Counted from the stretch's first letter, positions 31,359 to 44,935 are shown. The stretch: DNA of 64,000 nucleotides from Brachycybe producta (GCA_036925085.1 JAUPFP010000060.1:307501-371500); one strand, 5' to 3'. The notes: generated by a model from the letters alone, not told the origin. Program-made: numbers and translations.

Positions 31359-34300
31359 CTAGGTCACCTCCGAAGTCTCACCATTGTCCGCCTTTTTAGG
31401 GGTAGACACACTGTGAGTCGCCGAAAGAATTGACTGGCCTGGAGGAGCCTTCACGTTAATACTAACGTGAACAGAGACGGAGGTCTTCCCGGACGTTTCC
31501 GTCCGGTTAGGGACCGACTTCTTCGGGTCCTCAGTCAGACGACCTATGGTGGGTCGCTCACGGGTTTCCTCCTCGGAAACCGGGCGGTCCCAACACGCAG
31601 GCAAGTCTGGCTGCCTCCTCTCCCAGCCATCCGCCCAAACTAGCGGATGACCGGCTCTCTCCCACCAGGGCAGGGGCTCATTGAGTGTACCCTGGACTGT
31701 TTCATGCCCAATTCTGGCAGAAAGCCCACTCACCTCAAACACCCTCGGTCTCAGCGGACGGAGATTATACCGAGGTTGAGGGGGGCCTCCGCCTCCGAGT
31801 CAGTAGACTCTGAAGAAATGGACGGTGGTTTTGGCGTTGGAGTACCATTTCTCCCCGCCGAAACCTCCGGTTTAGCATTCGTATCATCGCTGCCTGCATC
31901 GGAGGAGGTTTCAGAAACACCAAGTCCATCTTCCTCCCTCACGGTGCAGGTGGGTACGTACGGTTTCAAGTTGTCCACATGAAACCGTTCTCGCACTTTC
32001 CGACCATACCATCTACGAATTCTACCTCGTAGACTAGGTCGGAGTACTGCGAAACGACCGTACCACGTTCAGCCTTGTATGCTAAACTCCATTTTTTCGC
32101 TTGGCCGAGCTTCCCAGCTTGGTCCCTAATCCACACCTGCGCTCCAGGCGGGTATAGGAGCAGCTGCACTCCGCCGGAGTCATATTGCTCCTTTTGCCTC
32201 TTTTGAGCAGCGGTCAACCTCTGACGCGCCTGCTCCTCCACGGCTTGCTGGTCAGGCAAGTCGCGGATCGGACCATCCGGAATGAGGTTATCAACACCCA
32301 TCCGAGGCTCACGGCCAAACAGCAACTGATACGGAGCGACTTGCGTACTCTCCTGTACAGCTGTGTTATAAGCCCACACGGCGGGCCGTAATTTATTTCA
32401 CCAATCACGCTGTTTATTGAGCGGATCAAGGCACCGCTTGATGGTTTCCATTACGGTCTTATTCGTACCCTCCGTAAGCCCATTAGCTTGCGGATGGTAT
32501 GCCGTCGCGAAGTGATGTGCTATGTTATAGCGCTCCCGGAACTTCAGCAGGACTTTGCTGGAGAACTGGGACCCACGATCCGAAACAAGAGCTTTCGGTG
32601 TACCATACACCAAAAGGATCTCGTCCTTCAAGAACTTCACAACACAAGCGGCCGTGGCCCTTCGCACCGCTCTCGCCGCTCTCGCCGCTCTCGCCTAGTC
32701 AACCATGATTAATACATAGGTGACTCCACCCACGGAGGCAGAAAACATCCCCAACGAAGTCCATTCCCCAGGTGTGAACTGGGTACTTTGGCACATTCGG
32801 TTGCAGAAATCCCTGACTTCTTGCGAACTGTTGTGCTCGTTGACACAGTGTCACACTTCATACCGATCCAGTAAAAGCGTGAGCGCAGTCGCTGGTAGGT
32901 CTTAAACATCCCGAAGTGACCAGCTTCGGGAGTGTCATGCAGCTTCCTCAGACAGAAAGCCCGGCATGACGCAGGCACTACCAGTACGGTTCGCAACCGA
33001 TCCTGGATGGATCTGATGGCATACAACATGTCGTCTGCCATCACGAACTTGACCTGGAGGGTCGAGTTGGGGTCAGTGGTGATTTCCTTCACCACCTTGG
33101 AGCACCAGCCATCGGCTGCCTGCTCCTCGACCCAATCCACCTCCGAGCGGACTCGGTAAATCACCTCACCTACATCAGACTCGACGTATTCAGGTAAAGA
33201 AAGGTCCTCAACATCACGCACCAGATACCGACTCAGACAGTCAGCATCCACGTGGAGTGTTTCCTTCTTAAACTGAACCTTGAACCGGTACTCTTGCAAT
33301 TGCATCTGCCAATGCCCCAACCTGCCTTGCAAGTTCTTGGCAGTCAGCAGAGCACAAAGAGCATGGTGGTCTGTCACGATCACAAACTCCCGGTTGAAGA
33401 GGTAAGGACGGAATTTACCCACGGCAAACACAATCGCCAAGCACTCCTGCTCGGTGACAGAATACCGTGTTTCCGCTCCTTTCATGAGCCGGCTTGCGTA
33501 GGCCAGAACATGGGGGAACTTGTCCTCCGGCAACTTCTGGTAGACTACGACACCCAAGCCGTACCCACTAGCGTCGGTATGGATCATTACCTCACCACGT
33601 AGATCATACATGGTGAGTACCGGCGCTTCGGTTAAAAATGCCTTTAACCGATCAAACGCTAGTTTGCACTGTTCTGACTACTCGAAGGATGCATCCTTCT
33701 TGGTCAGTTCATGCAACGGTCTTGCCACTTTGGCGAAGTCCTTGATGAACCGCCGATAGTAACCGGCTAGTCCGAGAAAACTATGGATGCCTGTCACCGT
33801 CGTCGGAACATCGAACTCCTGGACTGCTCTTACGAGATCCGGGTCCGGAGCAACTCCCTCGGCACTCACGATGTGACCGAGATAACGCACTTTGTTAAAG
33901 CCAAAGAAACATTTCTTCGGCTGGAGTTTCAGCTCCGTCCCTCGCAACAGTCTCAGGACAGTGGACAGTCTCCCTAGAAACTGCTCGAATGTGTTCCCGA
34001 AGACGATAATATCGTCCAGGTACATCAGACAAGTCTCCCACTTATGTCCTGCCAACAAGAGGTCTAGTGCTCTCTGCATCGTGGCTGGCGCATTAGAGTC
34101 CGAAAGGCATTTTTCGAAACTCAAACAGACCTTGAGAGCAAATAAATGCTGTCTTCTCAACATCTGGCTCAGCCATCCGAACCTGCCAGTAACCACTAGC
34201 CAGGTCCAAGGTTGCGAAGAACTTCGCACCGGCCAATGAATCGAGCGCATCATCGATGCAAGGCAACGGATACTGATCCAGCTTAGTCTGGGCATTCAGT

Positions 34301-36083
34301 CTCCGGTAGTCCACGAAAAACCGAAAGCCACCATCCTTCTTGCGAACAAGCAAGATAGGGCTCGCGTAGGGACTACGCGAAGGTTGGATAACACCGGCAT
34401 CCAACATCTTCGCCACCTCTTCTTTCCCGATCGCATGGGCCGCGGGAGCGGTTCGACGTAATCCTTCAAGCACTGGAGGTTGCCCACCGGTATCAATCGT
34501 ATGTTCCACCAAGAAGGTTTCACCCAACTCGGTGTAATCAAACGCAAAATGATCCCGGCGCTCCAGTAGGAACTCTCGAAGTTGCCTCGCCTCCTCAGGC
34601 TTCAGATTGGGACCAATCTTAAGACAGTCTTCGAGGGTAGGAGCCATCATCATGTTGAGGACCTGGCGTCCGTATCCGGACGCCCTCTCAACTTTGACTT
34701 TGACTCCCCTGGTCGAACCGTCGTATGAGTGGGGCCTCCCCCTCTCGACTCAGACGGCTCTTCCAGCCCTACCACTAGAGCAGCCTCCACAGCTTGAGCC
34801 GTAGCTACACTCTCCCCTGTCTCCAGGGCTATGGGTGCCTCTCCCACGTTCTCGAGCCAGATATTGTACTCGCCCAATCTGTTGGCCTCGGCAATACCTG
34901 CCACAGCCAACACACCACGTCCACCCAAGGTTTTACGGTGGAGCTCCACGAGAAGCAGCTGGCCAGGGCCGGCATGCTCTACTAATCCCACCGATACGAC
35001 ACGTCGTACGTGGGGTGGTAGCCAGACATTTTCCCTCAGTCGCAGGGAACACACTTCCCCGCTCTCGATAGGAACACTGGTCTCGCACAGCTCCGGTGAA
35101 ACAAGGTTCACCCACCCATCAACCTTCTCAAGCGCCCGTGGGATGTCTGGGAGTTGCCGTCCCTGAGGCCGAGCCTCTGGTATCGGCGGTGGAACAACTT
35201 CCACCTCCACAGGTTTCCCAAGCGCTTGATCAGTTTAAGCAGCTTGAAGGGCATCTGGATGTGCGGTCCAGACATCCTCCCGGAAATACACTTTCCGGTG
35301 CACGATATTGACCATCAGGCCAAAGCGTGCAGCGATGTTAATGCCCAAAATTGCTTCGCTCCTCCCCTTCACAAGGAGGAGAGATGCCTTGACGGTTTTA
35401 TGGTAGATGGTCAAGTCTACCAATGCAACACCTTCTACTACGATGGTGTGCCCACCCATGCCGAAAAGGCATGACGGTACCTCCAGTACCTCAATGGGTA
35501 ACCCCATCGCTCGTGCCGCCTTCATGCTCAGAACCGAAACTTCGGCTCCCGTGTCCACGATCATCTCCACCAGGAGGTGATCACCAATGGACACGTACAC
35601 CCTTGGTGCAACCCGAGAATACGCCCGGCTCTGCAATTCAGGTATGGGAACCCATGGGTTCCCACCATCGAACTTCTGCCTCCAGTCCACATCACCATCC
35701 ACACGGGACGGTAACACCAGACGAGCAGAAGTCAAGGGTCTAGTCTCACTAACTAGAGACTCCCCCGGCCCGGCGGTAGGTATGGGCACACCAACACCTC
35801 TCGCCTGCTCGATGAGCGCACGATCCAGCACCTCACCACTAGGCATGTAGGGTGAGGGGGCAAACCAGCTATCCAACTGGAATACCACGGCCTCCAATGT
35901 GGAGCATGGCGTCGGAAAAACGCACTTGGTTACTTCCGGGTCCGCAGACCTAGCCAGAGGCACACCTGCTCCTCGCAGGACATCGACATATCTGGAGACC
36001 GCCCGAAGGTACGTCCCTTCATCACAGTGCTGACGATGTTGGACACCTGAGTTTTTAAGCATTTTCGGTCGGTCGCTCACCAC
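31359..36083 (-). pseudogene. Element E pol, broken
   Basis: From 36083 downwards: protease with VDTGAEVSVLS (about 35560), a linker, RT with KFFATLDLASGYWQ (34230) and YLDDIIVFG (34020), RNase H with HTDASGYGLG (33580), an integrase zinc finger with HDTPEAGHFG (32945), a core with SDRGSQFSS (32590) and TEGTNKT, the integrase C-terminal region (VDNLKPYVPT near 31970) and an acidic tail ending near 31359. It is cut into at least eight frames by frameshifts and stops, and part of the integrase core, including the first catalytic Asp region, is out of frame. PR, RT and RNase H motifs themselves are largely conserved, so decay is fairly recent. Confidence 0.88.
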
Positions 36084-36201
36084 TCAGTACGGTGGCGACC
36101 GGCGGCGGCGGTCTATAGTAGAACTGGCCATCAATTACGGTAGCCAGGTACTTTTGACCCTCCAGCCACACTGGCGCCAAGCCTGGCATTGGCTGGAGCT
36201 T

Positions 36202-37530
36202 CTAGCTTGCGCCAGGCTTCACTACGGCAACATGTCCCTTTGCCACAGCATCAGGACAGTCCCGTCTCAGATGCCCCATTTGGTTGCACCCAAAACACGG
36301 GCCAACTCGCCAGAGTAAACCTCCTGATCCACAGTCCGTACCACGAGGCGTTGCTGCCGGCTGACCTCCACCAGAGCCTGCCGTCTTCTTCTTCTTGCCT
36401 CCGGTCTTGGCTCCTGCTTTGTCCGACTTGGACGGTGCAGCAGCCTTCGCACCCGTTTGGCCCGAAGAGGAAGCCTTGGCAGAGCTCTCAGAGCTAGCCG
36501 TGGTTCCAGAGGATGGAGCGCTAGCCCTGTCCAGAGGAGACCCTCTGGTACGGTTAGGTAATTTACCTGTTAGAAGCAAATCGGCTTCCACCAGCCGTGC
36601 CTTTCTGGCATATGCTTCCACCGTACCGGCCTTACAACCGATCAATTGATCAGTGATGGCCATCAGGAGTTTCCGTTTGAAGCGAATGAGACGACAGCTT
36701 TTGTCTTCGCTCTGGAAACACGTCCGTCCAGCGCTGAGCTTGGGCTTTCGCTTCGAACTTGCGGAGAAAAGGCGTCAAGTCCTTTCTGCCGTTGTAACGA
36801 GCAAATGAGTGGACCGGGTTAAAGAACCCGAACGCCTGAACCTCCGCTGGAACCGCTGGAGCGGGCGTCCAAGCAGCGGCGCTAACCCTGCGAGACTGCC
36901 TGCTCCAGTTCCCCGAAACGTAAGACTCGGACTCAGCTTCCGAAGGTATCACCAAGTGAACTCTCGGCTGCTGTCCGGGTGAGGGAGGAGCTCCACGGCC
37001 AATCCCCCTAGGAGATGGTCTGGGTGCCTCCCGCGGAGGTTCCGCCTGGCCTTCGCCAGCGGGACCTCCTCCTGTGCACCTTCATGCACGGGCGACAGTG
37101 AATACTCCGGCACATCCCTCGGTTCGACCGCCGACCGAGACAGCCGTCCTTCCAACCGAAGGACATCTATCCCGTAGGCGATCTCCCTGAGTTGCCGCTC
37201 GGAGAGCGTGGCCAAAAAGGCCCGGCCCTCACGTGCAGTCTCATCGGGGATCACCACCAGGTCCCGAAGAGGCTGTCCGCTCCGTCCAACTGGACGAGCG
37301 GCGGTGGAAGCATGGACAATCGGCCGCGACCGATCGTCATCCCCGATGAGATCACCATCGGATCCACTGTCTTCCAACGGGTATTCTCCCGGACGAATGT
37401 CACTGCGGCGTTTCCGCACAGTGACCCATTCATCCGGGAAATCCCCGTCCACGCTACCACCTTGTCCGCCTGTAACCAGGGGGACTCCGTCGGCCCGTAT
37501 TCGCATGGTGGAAATCTGCCAGGACTCCAA
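36202..37530 (-). pseudogene. Element E gag, broken
   Basis: An N-terminal module (37530-36949) with LEDSGSDGDL and YGIDVLRLEGRLSRS is in one frame. The capsid start, SAAAWTPAPAVPAEVQAFG (near 36870), is in the frame -1 to it, the same arrangement as in G. Most of the capsid is deleted (RWTD joins directly to the QTAITDQLIG region, about 240 bp missing). The zinc knuckle CFGCNQMGHLRRDC lies near 36300-36260. The gag end and slippery site of G have no counterpart because of a further small deletion near 36120. Confidence 0.82.
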
Positions 37531-37549
37531 TTCCTCCGATGGCTACCTA

Positions 37550-39059
37550 AGTTCGCAAGAGCTCAAGGAGTCTTGCAACTGATAGTTCCGAATATCCATT
37601 TCATGCCTGGGAAATGGACTTCATTGGGCTGTTTCCTGCATCCGTGGGTGGAGTCACCTATGTTTGATCATGGTATGGCGTGGCCAAGGCAGTACAAAGG
37701 GCTATGACCGGTTGTGTTGTCAAGTTTCTCAAGGACGAGATCAGCTCTTGTCTCAGATCATGGATCCCAGTTGTGCAGCAAGGTTTTGCTAAAGTTCCGG
37801 GAGCACTATAATATACTGCAGCACTTCAAGCTAATGGGCTTACAGAGTGTACAAACAAAACCGTAATGGAAACCATCAAGCATTACCTTGATCCCCTCAA
37901 AGAGCAACGCATTTGGTGGGAAAAGTAATGGCCCACCATGTGGGCCTATAACACTGCAGTGCAGGAGAACATGGAAGTGTCTCCGTACCAATTGTTGGTT
38001 GGTCCTGAGCCTAGGTTGGGTATTGATAATCTCCTTTCTGACGATTTGGTCTACAACTTGCCTGACCAGCAAGACGTGGAAGAGCGTGCATGCACCAGAA
38101 TTTGGTGGCCGTTAAGGTAAAGCAAAAGAGCCAGTATGATGCTGGCCAGGTGAAGCCACCCCTGTACCAGCCTGGTAAGAAGGTCTGGATGACGGATATG
38201 GCTTGTAAGCTCGCCACAACCCAAGAATTACAATTGGGTGTACAAGGCTGAGCTGGGTATGGTGGTCTGGCAGGTTTCTGACCCGATCTACGAGGTAGAA
38301 TTCTTAGATGGGTATGGTCGGAAAGTGCGGTATCAGTTTCATGTTGCTAACTTGAAACCGCAAATTCCCACATGTGGAGTTGGGACAGTGGAGGATAGTG
38401 ATGTTCATCCGAGACCATCCAATTTGCCTGTCTTGGCTGATGAGTCTACTGACTCTGAGGCAGAGGACGCCCCTCCGCCACAATATAACCTCTGACCGAG
38501 GAAACTGAAGGCTTTTGAGGTCCTACAGGCTTCCTTGGGGGCACCAGTGAGCACCAGAGACCATCAGAAACTTTATGAGCCCCTGCCTTGGAGGAAAAAG
38601 CAGGTTGATCTCTGGTGTGGGATGATGGCCTGATTTGGAAGAATATATTATGAATGCCCAATGACCCCTAGATGGGACTCCGCCTGTCTGTCGCGGACTG
38701 ATAGCGGTCGCCCAGGGAGAATTAGGTTGAGAAATAATTAAACCGACTTAGTGTTAAGTTGGCAGGGGAGAATTCTGATGGTAATCTCTCTCCAGAGGAG
38801 GGAATCATTCTCCATGTATCTGCCCCTAAAAAGGCAGATGATGGTATGGGTTCCATAGAAACAGTGGTGGAGGTGGCTAATGGTGTTTTAGCTGCCAAGC
38901 CGCCATTGTTAGCCGATCTGCCAGTTAAATTAGCGGCTAAGTGCCATCTTGTTTGGTTTGGCAAACAAAGAAGGACGTTTGTCGGTAATTTACAGAGAAA
39001 AAGTAGTTTTCTGGGCAGAATCGATGAAAGACATCAGGGTTAGTGGATGCCAAATTGTT
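37550..39059 (+). pseudogene. Element C pol remnant: integrase and tail
   Basis: Begins near the integrase zinc-finger end and reads on, with shifts, through WEMDFIG (37611), VVKFLKDEIS (37720), TNKTVMETIKHYLDPLKEQR (37852-37910), WAYNTAVQE (37940), the integrase C-terminal region and a pol tail with ESTDSEAEDAPPPQYNL (38442-38495). The second catalytic Asp region is mangled. The region 38759-39043 continues the tail (SAPKKADDG, conserved in G and F) up to the place of the intron donor, which is mutated here (ACAAGA where G and F have GTAAGT, near 39062). Confidence 0.78.
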
Positions 39060-39626
39060 AATAACAAGACCCTATAGGGGTTTCTTTTTTTTCTGTCTGT
39101 TGGCAGTTATTTATAACTGTAAATTGGTGTGTCAAGTGGTCATTGACCGCTTAAACATATGGTACATGTGGAGGCACCACCATTATCGTTATGATGGTGG
39201 TGCTACCGCATTAAGGACCGCCCAAATCATAGTGTTTGACCACCCGAGCACTATGGAGCTTGGTGAAGACCAATTTCTATGGTGTTTGGATGGTCATAAT
39301 GTGATTTTGGATGGTTCTGACAATGAAAGTACTGTTGGGGGACGGTAATGACCGTGGTCCATGGTGTTTGCACGGTCAAAAAGTGATTTTGCACGGTGAA
39401 AGTCCATGGGAATCACTTTTCTGGGTAATAAACTAAGTTGTACGATGGTGGGACGGACCAAAGAATATTTTGGCCGGTTCCGACTGTGGAAAAGTGTGGA
39501 CATGGTTTTTACCGTGTTGCACAATCTTACCACATGTGGAACGGGGTTTCACACGGTGGAAGTCCATGGAAGTTACTTCCCTCCATGGTAAAACAGAAAC
39601 TTACCATGGTTTTTGTTTTTTTGCAG
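39060..39626 (+). other. Intron remnant of element C with intact acceptor
   Basis: Counterpart of the intron of G. The donor is mutated but the 3' end, GGTTTTTGTTTTTTTGCAG (39608-39626), is a textbook polypyrimidine tract and acceptor. The interior contains hairpin-rich repeats with CACGGTGAAAGTCC-type text, as in G and F. Confidence 0.68.
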
Positions 39627-42203
39627 GTAGCCACAGCAGAGAAGGAAAGAGACGACGGTGGGAGCGGCAGGTCTTCTGCCTCCCTCAATCTGTTGCATCC
39701 GGGTGATGCTGGACTGTTGGAGTCAGATCCTGAGGGCTCCCCAACTCTATTGGGTGGTCCATAGTGGCTCTTGCCAATGAAGAACCCGTGGGTTCACTGT
39801 TGGCGACGGCTGCTATGGTGGCTCAGCCGTCCCCTCGGACACCATTGTATTTTAAGTACGTGAGGGGACCGTTATTACCAACTATCACCATGGATTCACC
39901 GAGGGAGACCATTCAGTTGAGAGCCATGGTGATTCCTATGGTTGGTGAGCCGGTGCGGGCAAGTACACCCAATGCAGGGGTGGCCACCTGTTTGGATTCT
40001 GCCCCAAAGGATAAACTCGGTACTCCGACAGCCCCAAACCAACTAGATCAGTTTAGCCTGGTGGAGGAAAGCGGGGATGGCTCCCTGGGAGCCACCCTTG
40101 TCATAGACACGGAGAAGGAAATGGACACTATTGAGGATTCAGTGATGCCCCTCTCCATATAGTGGAGAGGCCAGATTATCCTTTCTTCAAAAGACTCTTC
40201 AAAGTCTGAAGGAAGAGACAGGCCTCCATGGGTGTACAGTCAGTGACCGGGTCCCGTGAGGTACTCCCGCCGCTCTAGAAGATTCTCAAAATGATGTCCC
40301 CATAGGGGATACTGATGAAGAGGATCGACTGGATCGGTTAGACGAGAGCCAGAAGTACCATATGCTGTCAGATGGTTATCTGATAGCCAATGAGAAAAAA
40401 TATCACGTTGGGTAGGTACTCTAACCAGCAGTAACGAAAGAAATATTCCAAGACTAAGAAAGAGTCTGATGTTGATAGGTACACTGTCAGTATAATGGCT
40501 CTTGTCGAGAGGGAGGCTCAATTGAAGGCTAAGGAAGCTGCAATGGCAAAGAGTATGCCTGCAGTAGGTCTTCTGGACGAGACTCATCCTGAGGAAGCCA
40601 GAAGTTGCCTGGCCTGTCACCCAACCACCTCTCTCAGGTTTGCTCGTGGCAGTGTCTGGAGGTTCGGGTTAGCAGTCTGGAACTCCCAAGAGGGACCGAT
40701 GAGTGGAAAAAGGCCAATCAGCCTTCTCCTCCCGCTCCAACGAAGAGCATTCCGGCAAGTGGTGGTTATGGTCAGGAACAGAAATGTCAACGAACTTTTA
40801 CCCTACTAGCGGCTGGTAGTCTGTTGGGGAAAAAGACCAAGACCTCTCATGGAGGTCTGGCCAGCTTCCACAAAGGCAAATGGAGCCAGGAGGACTGCCT
40901 GTGGTATCTCGTGGTGCAAGCAGCAAAAGCCAATAACAGGGTCCGTAATGCCACCACCGCCAAGTGCCGATGAGAGTTCGAGCTCCAGACTGCTCAGTTC
41001 CGCCCCTGCAGGAAGCTGAAGTCTGGAATCCGCTCGTTACAGAGAAACCTCCTGTCGGGCGTGGTGTCACTAGTTCCGAATGCCACTACTGCCACTGGCC
41101 AACAGCATATTGTCCTGAGGGGGCAATACAAGCTGCCAAGGCACCTGCAAAACGTGTGGCAGTTAAAACTATTGGTGGCAAGGGTCAGCCGACCCTTGCA
41201 CAAGTGAATGAAGATCATCCCTGCGGTGATCGAGGATGTTTCGTGGTGACACGGCCGTCCTCGACCATCAGTTCGTCTACAGGAGTCATCTCGAAGGCAA
41301 GTACAGCTTCGGCTGGAAAGACTACGGATGGCAAGTCTGGTCTAAGGGGGCTAACCACCATTCGAAGTCAAACCGGCCTGGTAAGTTCTTGAACTCAGGT
41401 GCATCCAGCTCAAGGCACAGTAAACCTTCTCACAAGTATAAGAAGAAATAACAAGAAGTCCAGACATGAGAAGAAGGAACGTCCAAGGACTTCCACCCAA
41501 GGGTCCCAGGGGACTGATGGTGGAAAGGCCAGGGCAGACGAGGAGTCTCAACACATTGGAGGCATGTCAGCGGGTAACCCGACAGACTATACACGTTAAG
41601 TGGTGATGGCATGGACAGATGAGAGATTGATGCGAGATGTTGTTCTTGGCAGCCCTCCATCCTCACCACAGGTGGTTGCAGTACCGCACGTGTTGGTTAA
41701 GTTGGTCAGAACTCTACCATGTCAGCTTGCCTGTACCTCAAGGCAGGGCAGCTCGGCAGGGTGAGGTAGTGTTCCGACCAAACATGGTCCCATGACTTTC
41801 ATAGGAAGGACACCCTTCTCTCCGGGTCCTGACGATGGGCATTTTGGGTCCCTAGGACCAGAAGAGGTTTCCAGGTGTCCCCAGCCTGAGGGTGAGGGTC
41901 GACGCTTTGGAGCAATGCCTCCATATTCATAAAATGATGTCTTTCTGAATAACCGACTTGGTCTGAGGCAGTGCCAGCCGGAATGGAGGGGTTCCAGTAC
42001 CGCGGGTATTATCGTCTGAGAGAGCCACTCCCAGTCTCGTGGGCAACGTCAATGCCATCATTTAGCATGCACTTTCTGCTTGTTTTTGGTGGTAGAGATT
42101 ATCCGGTGTTGTTGGTCGTTAACTCGGTAAGGAGGCGCTTCACTGTGTTAGAAGTGATGGGACTAGGAGACGGGATAATATGCCTATCCCACCTTGCAGC
42201 CCC
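39627..42203 (+). pseudogene. Element C third ORF, first part
   Basis: Starts directly at the acceptor in frame: VATAEKERDDGG, then LLESDPEGSPTLLGGP, matching LLESGSEGSPSSSGP of G. Also recognisable: SLGATLVIDTEKEMDT (about 40090-40130), DEEDRLDRLDE (near 40320-40350) and the conserved C-terminal domain from about 41925 (MEGFQYRGYYRLREPLP, YPVLLVVNSV, ICLSHLAAP). Many stops and shifts. The reading is cut at HLAAP by element D and continues at 46177. Confidence 0.78.
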
Positions 42204-42239
42204 TGTGACGACCCAGTTTTGCTCCTTTGTGGAGCAAGA
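42204..42239 (+). repeat. 5' LTR stub of element D
   Basis: 36 bp match the start of the D 3' LTR (TGTGACGACCCAGTTTTGCT and onward through GGAGCAAGA); then a deletion jumps into the pol linker (DIPIALKTGEG). Confidence 0.75.
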
Positions 42240-44935
42240 ACGTCGACGACATACCCATTGCCCTGAAAACAGGGGAGGGTTTGGTGACAGCTCAAGCTGT
42301 GGAGGCAGCCCTTGTGGTGGGACTGGAAGGTCCATCTAAGTTGAGAGGAGAGACCTCACTCAGGGAGAGGGGAGACCCCACTCAGGGAGATGGCCGGCCA
42401 TGGGGGCTTCCGCCTAAGTTGAGAGGGGCAACCGGTAAAGGTCGCAGGTCCTCAATGCGGAAGTAAAACCCACTCTCGAAGAGTGTCTTAAAATCGGACC
42501 TAGTCTGAAGCCTGAAGAGGCGGCACAGCTTCGGGAGTTCCTGCCGGAATGCCGAGATCATTTCGCATTCGATTATACAAAGCTGGGGGGAAACCCCGCT
42601 GGTCGCACATACGATTGATACCGGTGGGTTACCTCCAGTGTGTGAGGGGTTGCGAAGAACCGCTCCAGCGGCACGTGCAATCGAGCGAGAAGAGGTAGCG
42701 AAAATGTTAGATGCAGGGGTAATCCAACCTTCGCATAGTTCTTACGCAAGCCCTATATTACTTGTTCGCAAGAAGGATGGTGGCTTTCGTTTTTGTGTGG
42801 ACTATCGGAGAATGAACGCCCAGACAAAGGATGATCAGTACCCGCTACCTTGCATCGATGCAAAGAACGTTAGAGCTCTTGTTAATGGGACATAAGTGGG
42901 ACAGCAGCTTGGTCACCTAGATGATATTATCGTTTTTGGGAACACCTTTGAGCAGTTTCTCGAATGCTTGGTACTGTCCTGAGACTGTTACGAGGGGCGG
43001 ACCTGAAACTCCATCCAAAGAAATGTTTCTTTGGCTTTGACAAGGTCAAATATCTCGGTCACATTGTCAGTGCCGAGGGAGTTGCTCCGGACCCGGGACT
43101 CGTGAGACCAATCGAAGAGTTCAATGTCCCTATAATGGTGACTGCCGTCTGAAGTTTTCTTGGACTGGCCAGCTACTACCGTAGGTTCATTAAGAACTTC
43201 GCCAAGGTCACAAGGCCACTGCATGATCTGACCAGGAAAGATGCATCCTTTGACTGGTCGGAGCAGTGTGGTCTAGCGTTGGAGTGGTTAAAGGCATTTT
43301 TAACCAAAGCACCGGTGCTCACCATGTATGATCCATGTGGTGAGGTGTTAATTCACACCGATGCGAGTGGGTACGGTCTATGTGTCGTAGTGTACCAGAA
43401 GTTACCTGAGGACAAGGCTCCTTGGGTTCTGGCCTATGCTAGCCGTCTCATGAAAGGACCGGAAACACGGTATAGTTTTACCGAACAGGAATGCTTCGTG
43501 ATCATGTTTGCAGTGGGTAATTTCCGACCATACATCTTTAACCGGGACTTTGTGATCGTAACTGATCACCATGAACTCTGTCATTTGCAGACTGCCAAAA
43601 ACCTGCATAGCAGGTTGGGGCATTGGCAAATGCAGTTGCAGGAGTACCAGTATAAGATTCAGTTTAAGAAGGGGAAACTTCATGAGGATGCTGACTGTTT
43701 GAGTCGGTATCCGGTAAATGAAGTTGACAATCCTTCTTTACCTGAACATGTCAAGACAGACGTGGGTGAGGTCATTTACCGGGTCCGGTCCGAGGTAAAT
43801 TGGGTCATGGAGCAGGCCAATGACAATTGGTGCTCCAAGGTGAGGAATGAGCTCCACACCAACCCCACTCAAACTTCAGGTTCAAGTTCGTGGTGGCAAA
43901 CAAGCTGTTGTATACCATCAAATCCATACAGGATCACACTAGAACTGTTGGTTGTGCCGAGGTCGTGTCAAGCCTTCTGCTTGCGGAAGTTGCACGATAG
44001 CTCCGAAGCTGGTCACTTCACACGGTTATGTACTTGTTTCTATTGGTTAGGTATGAAACATGAAACGGTAGAATATGTTAAGTCATGCTTGGTGTCAGAG
44101 AGTATGACAGTTCGCCAGAGCTCAAGGTTTCTTGCAACCGATAGTTCCAGAGTACCCAGTTCATGCCTGGGGAATGGACTTCGTGGGGCCATTTCCTGCA
44201 TCCGTGGCCGGTGTCACCTATGTGTTGATCATGGTGGACTACTTCACCCGGAACGGTGTGGCAAAGGCGATACGAAAGGCCACGGCTGCTTGTGTTGTTA
44301 AGTTCCTGAAAGATGAGATCTTGTCGGTGTATGGCATACCAACAACTCTCATCTCGGATAATGGTTCCCAGTTCTGTAGCAAACTTTTGCGAAAGTACAG
44401 GGAGTGCTATAATATAGCGCAGCACCACACGACGGCATACCATCCGCAAATGAATGGGCTTACGGAGCATACAAACAAAACCGTAATGGAGACCATCAAG
44501 CATTACCTTGATCCCTTCAAGAACCAACGTGATTGGTTTGAGGTTCACCATGTGGGCCTACAATACTGCAGTGCAGAAGAGCACGGAAGAGTCTTCGTAC
44601 CAATTGTTGTTTGGCTGCGAACCAAGGTTGGGGATTGATAATCTCCTTCCTAACGGTCTGGTCCACGACTTGCCTGACCAGCAAGCCGTGGAGGAGCGTG
44701 CTCGTCAGAATTTGGCGGCCGCTCAGAAAAAAAACAAAGGGCAGGTCGATGCTGGCTGGGTGAAGCCACCCATGTACCAGCCTGGCATGAAGGTCTGTAT
44801 GAGGGATCTGGCTGGTAAGCTTGGCCAGGCTACGTGGAATTTTGCATACAAGGCTGAACTAGGTACAGTGGTCCGGCAGATTTCCGAACTGGTCTATGAA
44901 GTAGAATTCATAGATGGGTATGGTTGGCAGGTCAG
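42240..44935 (+). pseudogene. Element D pol remnant
   Basis: Starts in the linker between PR and RT (IALKTGEGLVTAQAVEAA), then RT fingers (FRFCVDYRRMNAQTKDDQYPLPCID at 42788-42860). About 175 bp covering the first catalytic Asp and the MPFGL block are missing, with the ATGC shared by both breakpoints retained once. RT resumes at DDIIVFGNTFEQF (42920), then RNase H (HTDASGYGLC, 43354), an integrase zinc finger with a deletion (SSEAGHF) and a frameshift near 44110, a core with WGMDFVGPFPA (44170), SDNGSQFCS (44355) and TEHTNKT (44465), and the integrase C-terminal region to IDGYGWQV (44925). Confidence 0.84.

Larger units (their letters stand above)
28203..37549 (-). mobile_element. Element E: minus-strand Gypsy element, 5' end lost
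   Basis: Copy of the G family in reverse orientation: 3' LTR (28203-28987), third ORF, pol, gag. It stops in the gag leader at about 37549, where plus-strand sequence of element C begins, so its 5' LTR and primer site are missing and no target duplication can be recognised. All frames carry stops, frameshifts or deletions. It adjoins the broken end of element B on the left. Confidence 0.88.
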
